The translations under genes and the position numbers were made by a program. DNA of 62,361 nucleotides from JAUUZQ01 sp964538375 (GTDB lineage: Bacteria > Bacteroidota > Bacteroidia > Bacteroidales > GCA-2748055), in assembly GCA_964538375.1 (NCBI GenBank), contig CAZIFQ010000017.1, forward strand, positions 1 to 62,361, in the 5' to 3' direction. The notes beneath the pieces are model-generated. The model had not been told where the DNA came from and searched no databases. It saw only the letters and a program-made list of their open reading frames with translations. Shown here one piece after another: positions 17,508-25,859 of the stretch (its first letter is position 1; the number at the start of each line of letters is the position of its first letter).

Positions 17508-18536
17508 TTACCAGCTAAAATTCACATAAATGGGCAGGTGGTCGCTAATTCCCCCGTAATAATTATCTCCCCCGTAGGTCCTGTTAGGTACTTTTGATCC
17601 ATCCTTTTCATTGTGAAATAGCATCCATTCTTCTTTTAGAATTTTTCCGGATTCGTAAGTTGTGCTGAGCCCTTTTGACTGATTGATCAAGCTATATGAA
17701 ACTATGATCTGATCGAGCATGCTCCATTCTCCCTTGTAATTATGACTTCCAATATTACCCATGTTATGAACGTCGTAGAATAAGTTGTAAGAATCCGTTA
17801 TCCATGGATTTTTTCTCTTGTTCCCTGCATGAAGAATGTCTGTTAAACTCCTGTTGGTTGGTTCATCATTGAAGTCACCCATGATGATATACCTTGGATT
17901 CTGCTCTCTCGACATTAATTTATCAAGCTGCCGGCGCAGCGCAATGGCTGCATAGACGCGAAGGGATTCTGTCTTAGCAACACCACCTCCCCTGGATTTC
18001 CAGTGATTTACAAAAATATGTATGGGATCTCCATCAGGTGCATCACCAATAACATGCAAGATTCCTCTCAAAATATATTCTTTGCCTGATAAATCTTTTA
18101 CAGGGATTAATTCGTGTGACTTATACTTGAATTGCTCTTCCTGGTATATTAATCCACAATCTATGCCTCGCGGATCATCTCCTTCAAAAACAAGCGCTTT
18201 ATAATTCTTTCTGGCCAGGCCCCTGGTCATGCAAAGATCCCGCAAGACTTTCTCATTCTCTACCTCTGCAAAACCAATAACTGCAGGTGTTTCCTTCCCG
18301 GGAAGGGATAAGATAACACGAGAGATATCAGTCAGTTTTTTTTCATATTTGGTGTAATCCCATGCTTTTTTTCCACCAGGGGTGAACTCTTCATCAGCAA
18401 AGTCAGGAGCATCAATAGTGTCAAAAAGATTTTCAACATTATAGAACATGGCTGTAAAGCTGTTCTCTTTCTTTTGGGCAGATAGGCTGCTTGTAATTGT
18501 AAGCAATGCAAGACAAATAATTACTGGATATCTCAT
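17508..18536 (-). CDS. Secreted endonuclease/exonuclease/phosphatase-family protein
   Basis: A 342-residue EEP-fold hydrolase with a signal peptide (MRYPVIICLALLTITSSLSA). Metal and catalytic residues are visible: MFYNVENLFD (Asn and Glu), FAEVENEKVL, HIFVNHWKSRGGG, YIIMGDFNDEPTN and the terminal GGISDHLPIYVNF. The family includes Mg-dependent nucleases and phosphatases; the substrate cannot be told. The signal peptide places it in the periplasm or outside, where it may degrade DNA or phosphoesters. It shares a transcript with uvrB. Confidence 0.88.
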   Translation of the reverse strand: MRYPVIICLALLTITSSLSAQKKENSFTAMFYNVENLFDTIDAPDFADEEFTPGGKKAWDYTKYEKKLTDISRVILSLPGKETPAVIGFAEVENEKVLRDLCMTRGLARKNYKALVFEGDDPRGIDCGLIYQEEQFKYKSHELIPVKDLSGKEYILRGILHVIGDAPDGDPIHIFVNHWKSRGGGVAKTESLRVYAAIALRRQLDKLMSREQNPRYIIMGDFNDEPTNRSLTDILHAGNKRKNPWITDSYNLFYDVHNMGNIGSHNYKGEWSMLDQIIVSYSLINQSKGLSTTYESGKILKEEWMLFHNEKDGSKVPNRTYGGDNYYGGISDHLPIYVNFSW

Positions 18537-18558
18537 GGTCGTTTTCTTTTTGATAAAA

Positions 18559-18566
18559 CAAAAATA
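18559..18566 (-). promoter_or_regulatory. Candidate -7 element for the EEP-uvrB operon
   Basis: TATTTTTG on the minus strand, 22 bases before the start codon. No clear TTTG lies 20 bases upstream of it. Confidence 0.3.
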
Positions 18567-18671
18567 CCTATATAAATATTATTATTGACTAACTTAAAAA
18601 AAGAAATTATCTTTAGGTGCAGGAACTTACTTTTTCTACAAAAGAATTTTTATACGATCTATCCTTTAATT

Positions 18672-20054
18672 ATGGGCCAGAAACTAGATGAATTATTAAA
18701 ACGTATTCAAAAACTGGTTAAACAGAACCAGGAAGTTATTGATCATAACGAGAAATTGCAAACCTCTTTGGATGAGCTGCATGAGGCGAATGAACTGTTG
18801 AAGCAAAAGTTAAAAAGCAAAAATTTGACTGAAGGGGATGCAGGAAACGGTCTGGCTACGAAGAAGTTCAAAATGGCGACAGTGCTTTTCGCCAATATTG
18901 ATGGATTTTATAAGCTTACAGGTGATTCAGATTCCCAGCAACTTATGGATCAGTTGGATGAGGTTTTAAGGGAATTTGATGGCATACTCAAGAAATACAA
19001 GATTCATAAAATTAAAACTATTGGCGACACATATATGGCCGCCGGTGGTATCCCTGAGAAAAACATTACTAACCCCATAGAAGTTGTATTGGCGGCCTTG
19101 GAAATGAATGCCTACCTGGAAGAATTGTCAGATAAGCTCGGAGAGCAAGTATGGCATATGAACCTGGGTATTCATACCGGTCCTGTTAGCGCAAATATTA
19201 CAGGCAAGAAGAAAATATCTTATGATATCAAGGGAGATACTGTCAATATCGCACATCGTGTGCAGGGAGTAGGGCATAAGGGTAAGATACTGATCTCTGT
19301 AATGACTTACGAACTCGTGAAAGAATTCTTTATTTGCGAATACTATGGCAAGTTGCCGGTAAAATACAAAGGTGATTTGGAAATGTTCGAGGTACAGGGA
19401 ATTCGTCCTGAATTCTCAATCAATGGAGATGGAGTATTGCCCAATGACAGCTTTGGCACCAAGTTCAAACTTATTCAATTTACAGATTTACAGGAGATAA
19501 TATTGGATAAGTTGGAGAAAGAGTTGCCTGACTATCTTTATTATCATAATGTGAAACATACCGTTGATGTGGTTACAGAGGTTGAATTGATTGGTTGGGC
19601 GGAAGGTATTGATGATGAGGAGATCCTCGTTCTCAAAACTGCAGGACTGTTCCATGATGCCGGACATACAATTGATTACGATGAGCATGAGCACTATGGC
19701 ACGGTCATGGTCAGGGAGATGTTACCAAAATATGGATATACTGAAGAGCAGATTGATAAAATATGTATCGTTATAATGGCTACAAAAATGCCTCCACAGC
19801 CAAAAACGCTGTTGGAAAAGATTATTTGCGACGCTGATCTCGACTACCTGGGCCGCAGCGATATGATACCTGTTTCCAATACACTGTATAAAGAATTAAA
19901 GGAGCAAAATAAAATCGGGACACTTAACGATTGGAACAAGATCCAGGTCAAATTTATTTCAGGTCATTCTTACTTCACAAAAACTGCCCAGAGCTTGAGA
20001 GAAGTAAACAAGCAAAAGCAAATTGAAAGAATCAAAGAATTAATCGATGAGTAG
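18672..20054 (+). CDS. Class III nucleotide cyclase fused to an HD phosphohydrolase-like domain
   Basis: A 460-residue cytosolic protein. Residues 5-55 are a coiled coil. The class III cyclase domain (about 66-245) has VLFANIDGF where the first metal Asp is normally found (Asn75), the second metal Asp in KTIGDTYMAAGG (Asp119), adenylate-type Lys115 and Asp185 (YDIKGDTVNIAHR), and transition-state Asn192 and Arg196. The HD domain (about 270-440) keeps His292/His296, His328-Asp329 (GLFHDAGH) and Asp387. A cyclase joined to a potential phosphodiesterase could both make and destroy its messenger. The ATG at 18672 follows a good spacer; the longer frame adds 29 unlikely residues. Confidence 0.88.
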   Translation: MGQKLDELLKRIQKLVKQNQEVIDHNEKLQTSLDELHEANELLKQKLKSKNLTEGDAGNGLATKKFKMATVLFANIDGFYKLTGDSDSQQLMDQLDEVLREFDGILKKYKIHKIKTIGDTYMAAGGIPEKNITNPIEVVLAALEMNAYLEELSDKLGEQVWHMNLGIHTGPVSANITGKKKISYDIKGDTVNIAHRVQGVGHKGKILISVMTYELVKEFFICEYYGKLPVKYKGDLEMFEVQGIRPEFSINGDGVLPNDSFGTKFKLIQFTDLQEIILDKLEKELPDYLYYHNVKHTVDVVTEVELIGWAEGIDDEEILVLKTAGLFHDAGHTIDYDEHEHYGTVMVREMLPKYGYTEEQIDKICIVIMATKMPPQPKTLLEKIICDADLDYLGRSDMIPVSNTLYKELKEQNKIGTLNDWNKIQVKFISGHSYFTKTAQSLREVNKQKQIERIKELIDE

Positions 20055-20140
20055 ATATCGGTCGGTCATTATTCCCTGGATATATTGGTGCTATTTTAAT
20101 ATATTTAGTCAAATTTAGTTTTCAAATAAAAAAGAAAAAT

Positions 20141-20638
20141 ATGAAAAAGAATATAAAGTATTTTCTATTTACTGCCATGATTGTGTTTATGACAGCATGT
20201 CCCTTTGAAGCCCCTTTCCCTATTGATGAGCCCAGTGTAAAGTATTCACCTGCAATGATTGGTAAATGGATCGAGGAGTCTGAGCTGGAAAGTGAGACAC
20301 CGCCATATTACATGATTTCAGATATAGATAGTTATTCTTTTACAGTTGAGGAGTACACCTATGATACTGATGAGGAAACCTATACAACAGAGGAGTATAC
20401 AGCACACCTGTCTGAGGTTGGGGATTACAAGTTTATCAATATCTATGATTACACCATGGAATCATGGTATTTCTATCGGCTCGACTGGGATGATCCAGAT
20501 CAATTCTCACTTTATGCCGTAACTGAATATATTGACGAGAGCTTTGACTCCAGTGAGGAGATGAAGATTTTTTTCGAAAAGTATTGTGAGCTGAGCTTCT
20601 TTTACCAGGGAGCAGAGACCTATATGAGGGTTGAATAA
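20141..20638 (+). CDS. Hypothetical acidic lipoprotein (island insertion gene)
   Basis: A 165-residue protein with a lipoprotein signal (FLFTAMIVFMTAC, Cys20). The mature part is very acidic, with tandem EEYTYDTDEETYTTEEYT at about 72-89, and resembles small lipocalin-like lipoproteins (GKWIEE at the start, YMRVE at the end). No function is recognised. Its last 58 codons lie inside the 199-bp direct repeat whose second copy is at 61628. Its original terminator is probably the one now at 61822, 41 kb away. Confidence 0.75.
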   Translation: MKKNIKYFLFTAMIVFMTACPFEAPFPIDEPSVKYSPAMIGKWIEESELESETPPYYMISDIDSYSFTVEEYTYDTDEETYTTEEYTAHLSEVGDYKFINIYDYTMESWYFYRLDWDDPDQFSLYAVTEYIDESFDSSEEMKIFFEKYCELSFFYQGAETYMRVE

Positions 20639-20662
20639 GCTTGATAGTATAATAGATAAAAA
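20464..20662 (+). repeat. Left copy of the 199-bp perfect direct repeat
   Basis: Identical base for base to 61628-61826 (offset 41164). It covers the last 58 codons of the lipoprotein gene, the stop and 24 bases beyond. The match starts at ATGGTATTTC and ends in GATAAAAA; the bases on either side differ. Confidence 0.97.
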
Positions 20663-20669
20663 TAGATTT

Positions 20670-20813
20670 TCACTCTCTCATCCTCTTTCGGAACAGTTTG
20701 GTCGAAGCAATAAAGATGATCAACAGTGCTCCACCTGTACCATGATTTGCGAACAGAAAGGTCCTATAGACTCCAATCCATTTATCAGTATGCCACGCAA
20801 TAAAAAAGACGAC
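20670..20813 (-). pseudogene. Unidentified membrane-protein C-terminal fragment
   Basis: The minus strand reads VFFIAWHTDKWIGVYRTFLF then ANHGTGGALLIIFIASTKLF and a basic tail RKRMRE before a stop. It looks like real coding sequence: His-bearing amphipathic stretch, one membrane helix, positive end. It vaguely resembles PepSY-associated TM helix proteins. There is no start codon and the upstream side runs into a terminator. I read it as a relic at the island's left edge. Confidence 0.3.
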
Positions 20814-20832
20814 TGAATTATACCAGTCGTCT
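20807..20832 (-). terminator. Rho-independent terminator of the SiaC-like gene
   Basis: On the minus strand AGACGACTG, 8-base loop, CAGTCGTCT, then TTTTTATTG: a perfect 9-bp stem with a U-run, 29 bases after the stop of the 20861 gene. Confidence 0.85.
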
Positions 20833-20860
20833 ATTATATAAAATCATAAGTTGGACTTAT

Positions 20861-21235
20861 TTACGAAATATAATCGATAAAGTTAAAATTCAGTTTTAAC
20901 CTTCCGTCCATGATTTCACCAACTTCCAGTAGTTCTGGATCATCAAATTCAAAATACCAATTTACAATAACTCTATCTTCACTATTTGGAATATCTTTCA
21001 GAAGTTTTAAAATATCAAATATTGCCTGAATTGAGGATGTGTCAATATATTCGAATTTCAGTGAAACTTCAGTTTTCTCAGCGGGATTTTTAACATATTC
21101 AGTAACCCAATCATAAACAGGTTGAAAGAATTTTTTTGGATTCGGTAAAAGCGAATTGCCGCTCATACTGATATTTCCCTCCACACACTTAATATCCAGT
21201 GTTTTCTTTTGTGGTTCAAATCTTAATTCTTCCAT
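20861..21235 (-). CDS. SiaC-family regulatory protein (DUF1987)
   Basis: A 124-residue protein of the SiaC/DUF1987 family. Landmarks are ISMSGNSLLPNPKKFFQPVYDW, EVSLKFEYIDTSSIQAIFDI and VNWYFEFDDPELLEVGEIM. In Pseudomonas SiaC, a Thr in the equivalent strand (Thr68) is phosphorylated by SiaB and dephosphorylated by SiaA, controlling a diguanylate cyclase and biofilm. Here Thr66-Ser67-Ser68 fill that place. No SiaA, SiaB or SiaD lies in the window, so partners would be elsewhere. The neighbours are an unknown gene and a second SiaC-like gene. Confidence 0.85.
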   Translation of the reverse strand: MEELRFEPQKKTLDIKCVEGNISMSGNSLLPNPKKFFQPVYDWVTEYVKNPAEKTEVSLKFEYIDTSSIQAIFDILKLLKDIPNSEDRVIVNWYFEFDDPELLEVGEIMDGRLKLNFNFIDYIS

Positions 21236-21316
21236 TCACATCTTACTTCTAAATATAATTTTCACAAATGAAATTAGTATAATTCTTTGACCTAACCCTA
21301 TATTTTCATTGAAACT

Positions 21317-22117
21317 TTACCTCAAATCAATTTTATAATAAAATAGAATGTCCTTAAGCTTAGATTTTAGATTGGTGTCGGCAAGGATGCTGTCATCACT
21401 ATTATGGTCAATATCCCATAGTATAGAATTGATTTGATTCCAATTTGACTTTGGTATTTTCAGAAGCGCAGTAAGAAGCTTCGATGCATTTTCATAATAA
21501 TCACCCTTTATATTTTTCTTAAGCGCATCAAGGGTGCCTAGTTTCTGAAATATAAGTAATACCATCTCGAGGGCATTAATTTTGTACGGGATCACCTTAT
21601 TTTCACTCGAAGGGTTGTATATTTCAATTTGATCCTGGAGATATTCCATTAATTTAATACGGAAAGTTAACTCAATCATTTCCTTATATATATTGAAACT
21701 CCTAAAAAAGTTCGAAGCTCCGCCTGTCTTGTGAAAGTAGTTGTATATTTCCTGAAGTGAAAAGTACTGAATAATGATATTCTCCCAATTCTCAGATTTT
21801 CTATCTGATATTATATCAGATTTTGATTCTAAAAATATAGAGGTGCTGGAATAATTAGTAGCTAAATGGATTTTTTGCAATTCAGAATTATTCTCATTTC
21901 CATGCAAGAATAATTCGATATCGCTAATTTTGTTGATTGCTTTACCTCTTGCAGCTCCTTCAACAAGGAATTCGAATTCACTAATCATTATCCTGATCTT
22001 TTTCAGGTTGGGAACGAAAAATGTTGAGTTAGTTACAGAATCAGTTCTCTCAAGAATTATTCCCTCTTCAACACAGATTTGCTCCAGCTCATTTTTTGAT
22101 AATTTCTCCTTTTTCAT
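21317..22117 (-). CDS. Hypothetical protein between two SiaC-like genes
   Basis: A 266-residue soluble protein that I do not recognise. It has no signal or membrane segment. The first 130 residues look alpha/beta (IRIMISEFEFLVEGAARGKA), the rest mostly helical, with MVLLIFQKLGTLDALKKNI. It is Asn/Lys/Ile-rich like the island in general. The two flanking SiaC paralogues on the same strand suggest a shared regulatory unit, for example a dedicated partner or anti-factor of SiaC. That is inference from position only. Confidence 0.6.
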   Translation of the reverse strand: MKKEKLSKNELEQICVEEGIILERTDSVTNSTFFVPNLKKIRIMISEFEFLVEGAARGKAINKISDIELFLHGNENNSELQKIHLATNYSSTSIFLESKSDIISDRKSENWENIIIQYFSLQEIYNYFHKTGGASNFFRSFNIYKEMIELTFRIKLMEYLQDQIEIYNPSSENKVIPYKINALEMVLLIFQKLGTLDALKKNIKGDYYENASKLLTALLKIPKSNWNQINSILWDIDHNSDDSILADTNLKSKLKDILFYYKIDLR

Positions 22118-22278
22118 AATGCCTTCTATTAAGATTATTGATATAATCTTCTTACAGAGAATAAAATTATAGAAAAATAATACTTAAAAAGTTATAGTCT
22201 TGGTCCACTTATAAACAATACGTAATTCTAATCGAGATAGTTACAAATATTTTGTAATTATTTTGAATATGGGACAAA

Positions 22279-22665
22279 TTACTGTGTATCATTAGGTCCA
22301 AATTCGTAAAAATCGAATTCAACTTCAAGTCGTCCCTGCATGATCTCGCCCAGTTCCAGCATTTCTATGTCACCATATGCGTAGTACCAGTTGATCATCA
22401 GGATCATGTCCGTTTTTTTAATTTTTTCCAGCATTTTAAATATTTGGAAAAGAATTATAGAAGATGGGGAATCAATATATTCCAATTTAATGGTAACGAC
22501 TGTTATTTCTGCCGGACTGCCAAGGTATTTTTTTACCCATGATATAACTGGATCATAAAACACTTTTGGGTCATTTATAATAGAGCGTCCGTGGAACAAT
22601 AATATTCCATTTGATAGATCAATCCCAGGGGATTTGTCCTTCGGCTCAATTATCAGATCGTTCAT
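22279..22665 (-). CDS. Second SiaC-family regulatory protein (DUF1987)
   Basis: A 128-residue paralogue of the 20861 protein: ILLFHGRSIINDPKVFYDPV, VTIKLEYIDSPSSIILFQIF and NWYYAYGDIEMLELGEIM align throughout. The phosphorylation-site strand reads YIDSPSS instead of YIDTSS, so if it is phosphorylated the acceptor would be Ser. The pair may form a two-branch switch, or one may titrate a shared partner. It is divergent from the initiating sugar transferase that opens the polysaccharide genes. Confidence 0.82.
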   Translation of the reverse strand: MNDLIIEPKDKSPGIDLSNGILLFHGRSIINDPKVFYDPVISWVKKYLGSPAEITVVTIKLEYIDSPSSIILFQIFKMLEKIKKTDMILMINWYYAYGDIEMLELGEIMQGRLEVEFDFYEFGPNDTQ

Positions 22666-22979
22666 TTCCCAGATTAGAGTTGCGTTTCCTTCATTTTAAA
22701 ATTACGCATCATTACTGTTTGAAATACTATCACATCCCCGCTATTGTGACAAATGAGTCATTTATGTTGATGAAAAACCATAATTGCAGGAGCAATGCCT
22801 TTACTGTTAAAAAGCCATTTATGTAAGATTTTCCGTTCTTGATGCGGTTTTATAAATCGTTTAGTCATGATAGAACTTCTTTAGTCAAATTTGATAATCT
22901 ATTAAGGGATAATATAGCTTGAAATTCCAATAAATTTCTGAAATTTAGTAAGCAAATAAATAGGCGATACTTACGTCAT
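22666..22979. other. Intergenic region at the head of the polysaccharide genes
   Basis: 314 bases between the divergent SiaC-like and sugar-transferase genes; promoters in both directions are expected. I see no convincing TTTG-N20-TAnnTTTG pair, operator or hairpin, and no UpxY/NusG-type antiterminator gene or JUMPstart element. Confidence 0.5.
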
Positions 22980-24419
22980 ATGATCAATACTTACAGCAAA
23001 TTAAGAGATTATCGAATTAATAATAAAGGCAGAGCCAAGTTCGTTATTGACGTTTTTGAGCTTTTATTGGCGTCTTTGTCTTTCCCTCTAGCTATTATTT
23101 TTACCAAGAAACTATTTGTCGCTGACCTGGAAGTTACAAATTTCCAGGGAATGCTGTTTTTTGTAATTGTTATGATTTCCTGGTTTGTCTTATCACGGGT
23201 ATCAGCAATGGCGAAAATTCCACGTACTCAGCGATACCGGACTCTTGCTTTCCAGTTAAGCCGGGTTACATTTATTACCTTTCTTGGACTTACTGCATTT
23301 AAATTCATTTTTGGATTGACTTCGATACCAGTCATTTTAATTTTTACGTATGTAACTATCATGTTTGTTCTGAATGGCTCATTCAGGATTCTCGCCTTTA
23401 GTGGACTTAAGAAATATCGTAGGTGGGGAGGTAGCCTGCATCATGTTTTGGTTGTTGCTGATGGTTTTTCAGATGGGGTAATTGATCAATTGATGAAGCA
23501 GACAGAGTGGGGATTTAAGATCACGGCCTTAATGACGAGTTCAAAAATGATCAAGGCAAAATTTGGTGATCGAATAAAGATCTATTCAGAGACAGAAAAT
23601 TTGAAATCGATACTGGACAATAGGGTTATTGACGAAGTGATCTATTGTAAAAAACGAATAAATGAAGATACGGCAAAGGCAATTGCAGCTATTTGTAATG
23701 AGACTGGTGTAATATTCCGCTTACAGTCATCAGTATCTCCGCTTGATCCTGTTGATTTTCAGCTTAAGACTTTTAACAGTCCTAAAGAGTTGACTTTAAT
23801 TGATGCACCATCGAACAGTCTTTCGCTGTTGTTGAAAAGTATGGCTGACATATATTTTACTTTGTTAGCTTTAATTTTTGCATCTCCTGTTTTTCTTTTA
23901 TTGGCAATTCTTATCAGAATTGATTCAAAAGGCCCTGTATTCTTTAAACAGGAGCGAATTGGTCTGAGAGGAAGAAAATTTAAGCTGTATAAGTTCCGAA
24001 CCATGATTGTTGATGCTGAAAAACAATTGGCTAAGCTTCAGGCAAAAAATGAAGCAGATGGGCCCGTTTTTAAAATTAAGCATGATCCGCGGATTACACG
24101 AGTAGGTAGAATTTTGCGTAAAACTGGATTTGATGAATTACCACAGCTTATCAACGTTGTTAAAGGGGAGATGTCTCTTATTGGACCTCGCCCACCACTG
24201 GAGAATGAAGTTAAAAAATATAAAAGATGGCAACTTAAGCGTCTTTCCGTAAAGCCTGGTATTACATGCACCTGGCAAGTTGTTCCTGAGCGTCATGATG
24301 TCTCTTTTGAAGAATGGATGGAGTTAGATATGGGGTATATAAAGAATTGGAGTCTTTCTAAGGATATTGGATTGTTTTTTAAGACGGTGAGGGCGTTGAT
24401 GGCAATGGGGGGGCATTGA
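22980..24419 (+). CDS. Undecaprenyl-phosphate sugar phosphotransferase (initiating enzyme)
   Basis: A 479-residue polyprenyl-phosphate hexose-1-phosphate transferase of the WbaP/WcaJ type, which loads the first sugar onto undecaprenyl phosphate at the inner membrane. Four N-terminal membrane helices, a central Rossmann-like domain (about 145-265), another helix (about 281-305) and the catalytic C-terminal domain are visible. Catalytic motifs: FFKQERIGLRGRKFKLYKFR, KTGFDELPQLINVVKGEMSL and IGPRPPL, with the DELPQL Asp-Glu pair. It opens the island's plus-strand polysaccharide genes. The sugar cannot be told; glucose or galactose phosphate is usual. Confidence 0.93.
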   Translation: MINTYSKLRDYRINNKGRAKFVIDVFELLLASLSFPLAIIFTKKLFVADLEVTNFQGMLFFVIVMISWFVLSRVSAMAKIPRTQRYRTLAFQLSRVTFITFLGLTAFKFIFGLTSIPVILIFTYVTIMFVLNGSFRILAFSGLKKYRRWGGSLHHVLVVADGFSDGVIDQLMKQTEWGFKITALMTSSKMIKAKFGDRIKIYSETENLKSILDNRVIDEVIYCKKRINEDTAKAIAAICNETGVIFRLQSSVSPLDPVDFQLKTFNSPKELTLIDAPSNSLSLLLKSMADIYFTLLALIFASPVFLLLAILIRIDSKGPVFFKQERIGLRGRKFKLYKFRTMIVDAEKQLAKLQAKNEADGPVFKIKHDPRITRVGRILRKTGFDELPQLINVVKGEMSLIGPRPPLENEVKKYKRWQLKRLSVKPGITCTWQVVPERHDVSFEEWMELDMGYIKNWSLSKDIGLFFKTVRALMAMGGH

Positions 24420-24507
24420 TATGAAAATTAGTAGACGATGAATTTGATTTCGATATGATGATATAAAAAATAAATAAAAGAAGAATATAAATTTTAAACT
24501 AAAAATT

Positions 24508-25518
24508 ATGAAAGCTATGAAGGTTATTAAGTTTATGTTCATTGCAATTTTTGCAATGTTACTATCTGTATCCTGCGAAAAAGAAGAGGTTTTTGAAGAT
24601 ATAGTTTATGAGGATATTCTCAAAGCAAAACCAATTAGGTATGTATCTAATTTTGTTAGTGACATACCAACAGATGTCAGTAACTTAACTGATTATATAC
24701 TCATTGCTGGTAAGACAGAGGATGTTGGAACAGTTTCAATTGGAAGTAATGCAACTCATATTTATGTGAAAATAGATGTTGGGGCCGAATATCAGATTGC
24801 CGAAACCCATGTTTTCCTTGGTGAGCTGGCAAATATTCCAGTAAATAAAAAAGGAAATCCGGTAATAGGACATTATCCCTACAAGTATTCTGATGATCCC
24901 GCTGTTTCAGTTGTGATTCATGAAATACCTAAAACAGAAATTGATGGTGTTATTGAAATTGCAGCAGTTCATGCAGTTGTTATTAATGAAGAAGGTACTT
25001 ACAGAGAGACTGCCTGGGGGGCGCCATGTGAGTATGAAGGAACAGTTGTTTTTGCCATGAAAACATCTCTTGCTTCAATAACAGGGGGTTACAATTATGG
25101 AGTTTCTCAAGGAGAAATAGTTTCTCCGGAATGTACTGCAAGTTGGACCAGATATTTTGGATATCAAACTGTAGATTTGTCAACCTTTTTGCATGAAACG
25201 TTTGAGCTTGTGCATGTTTGGCAAAATAGAGTTATTGGAGAAGTTGAAGTTGTATTCATAAATGGTGTTCTGTCTTTCACAATTACAAGTACTGAAAGTG
25301 AGGGTGTTGCATTTTCATATCTATTTGTTGGTGAAGATGCAAGTGAAATTCCAATGTATGATAATGGATGTCCTGCTTACTCGACATTATTTCCATACAG
25401 TAATATTGAAGCAGGAGCAATGCATTATTATGAAGTGAGTGTTGGTGAACCTGTAGTTGGAGGCACAGTCGAGTCAGCAACAAGATGGACATATTATATT
25501 GATGGCTTGATCTTGTGA
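24508..25518 (+). CDS. Hypothetical lipoprotein of the polysaccharide island
   Basis: A 336-residue protein with a lipoprotein signal (FMFIAIFAMLLSVSC). The body is beta-rich and acidic. A typical strand region is THIYVKIDVGAEYQIAETHV, and an EGTYRETAWGAPCEYEGT segment resembles a family of Bacteroidota secreted proteins that follow sugar transferases. No catalytic motif is seen. Start at Met1 or Met4. A very strong terminator follows it, separating it from the next gene. Confidence 0.7.
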   Translation: MKAMKVIKFMFIAIFAMLLSVSCEKEEVFEDIVYEDILKAKPIRYVSNFVSDIPTDVSNLTDYILIAGKTEDVGTVSIGSNATHIYVKIDVGAEYQIAETHVFLGELANIPVNKKGNPVIGHYPYKYSDDPAVSVVIHEIPKTEIDGVIEIAAVHAVVINEEGTYRETAWGAPCEYEGTVVFAMKTSLASITGGYNYGVSQGEIVSPECTASWTRYFGYQTVDLSTFLHETFELVHVWQNRVIGEVEVVFINGVLSFTITSTESEGVAFSYLFVGEDASEIPMYDNGCPAYSTLFPYSNIEAGAMHYYEVSVGEPVVGGTVESATRWTYYIDGLIL

Positions 25519-25553
25519 TATAAATAGAACTTACTAAAATATTTCTACAGAGA

Positions 25554-25598
25554 AGAAAGAGGCTGTTTCATGCAATTGAAACAGCCTCTTTCTTTTAT
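25554..25598. terminator. Strong Rho-independent terminator
   Basis: AGAAAGAGGCTGTTTCA, loop TGCAAT, TGAAACAGCCTCTTTCT (17 perfect pairs), then TTTAT. It ends the transcript from the sugar transferase and lipoprotein genes. The rest of the 25519-25859 gap shows only the -7-like box at 25827. Confidence 0.92.
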
Positions 25599-25826
25599 TA
25601 AACGAAATCCTATACTCATATTTTTCATATCATGTATGATAGCTGACAGTATTATTTCGCTTTGAAATGCATTGTTTATACTGGCTTGCCTTATTCCAAA
25701 TGAAGTGAGTGTTTACGTTTGAGAAAAGTCTAGACTATAATAAAACTACATTGTTAAAATCCTGTTAATTATTGAGAGCTAAATTAGAATAATTTATATT
25801 ATTAGGGATTTTGCTAGCATTGCATG

Positions 25827-25834
25827 TATATTTG
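25827..25834 (+). promoter_or_regulatory. Candidate -7 element for the 25860 gene
   Basis: TATATTTG, 25 bases before the ATG. No TTTG at the expected 20-base distance, so the promoter call is tentative. Confidence 0.35.
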
Positions 25835-25859
25835 CAATAACATGATAATCATGTAGATT

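Noticed and set aside
20631..20816. A plus-strand 61-codon frame with several cysteines after the lipoprotein gene
   Set aside because: It overlaps the lipoprotein stop, lacks an RBS, and the opposite strand reads a better membrane-protein fragment.
22666..22979. Possible UpxY/NusG-type antitermination signal or JUMPstart at the start of the polysaccharide genes
   Set aside because: No such gene or sequence element is seen.
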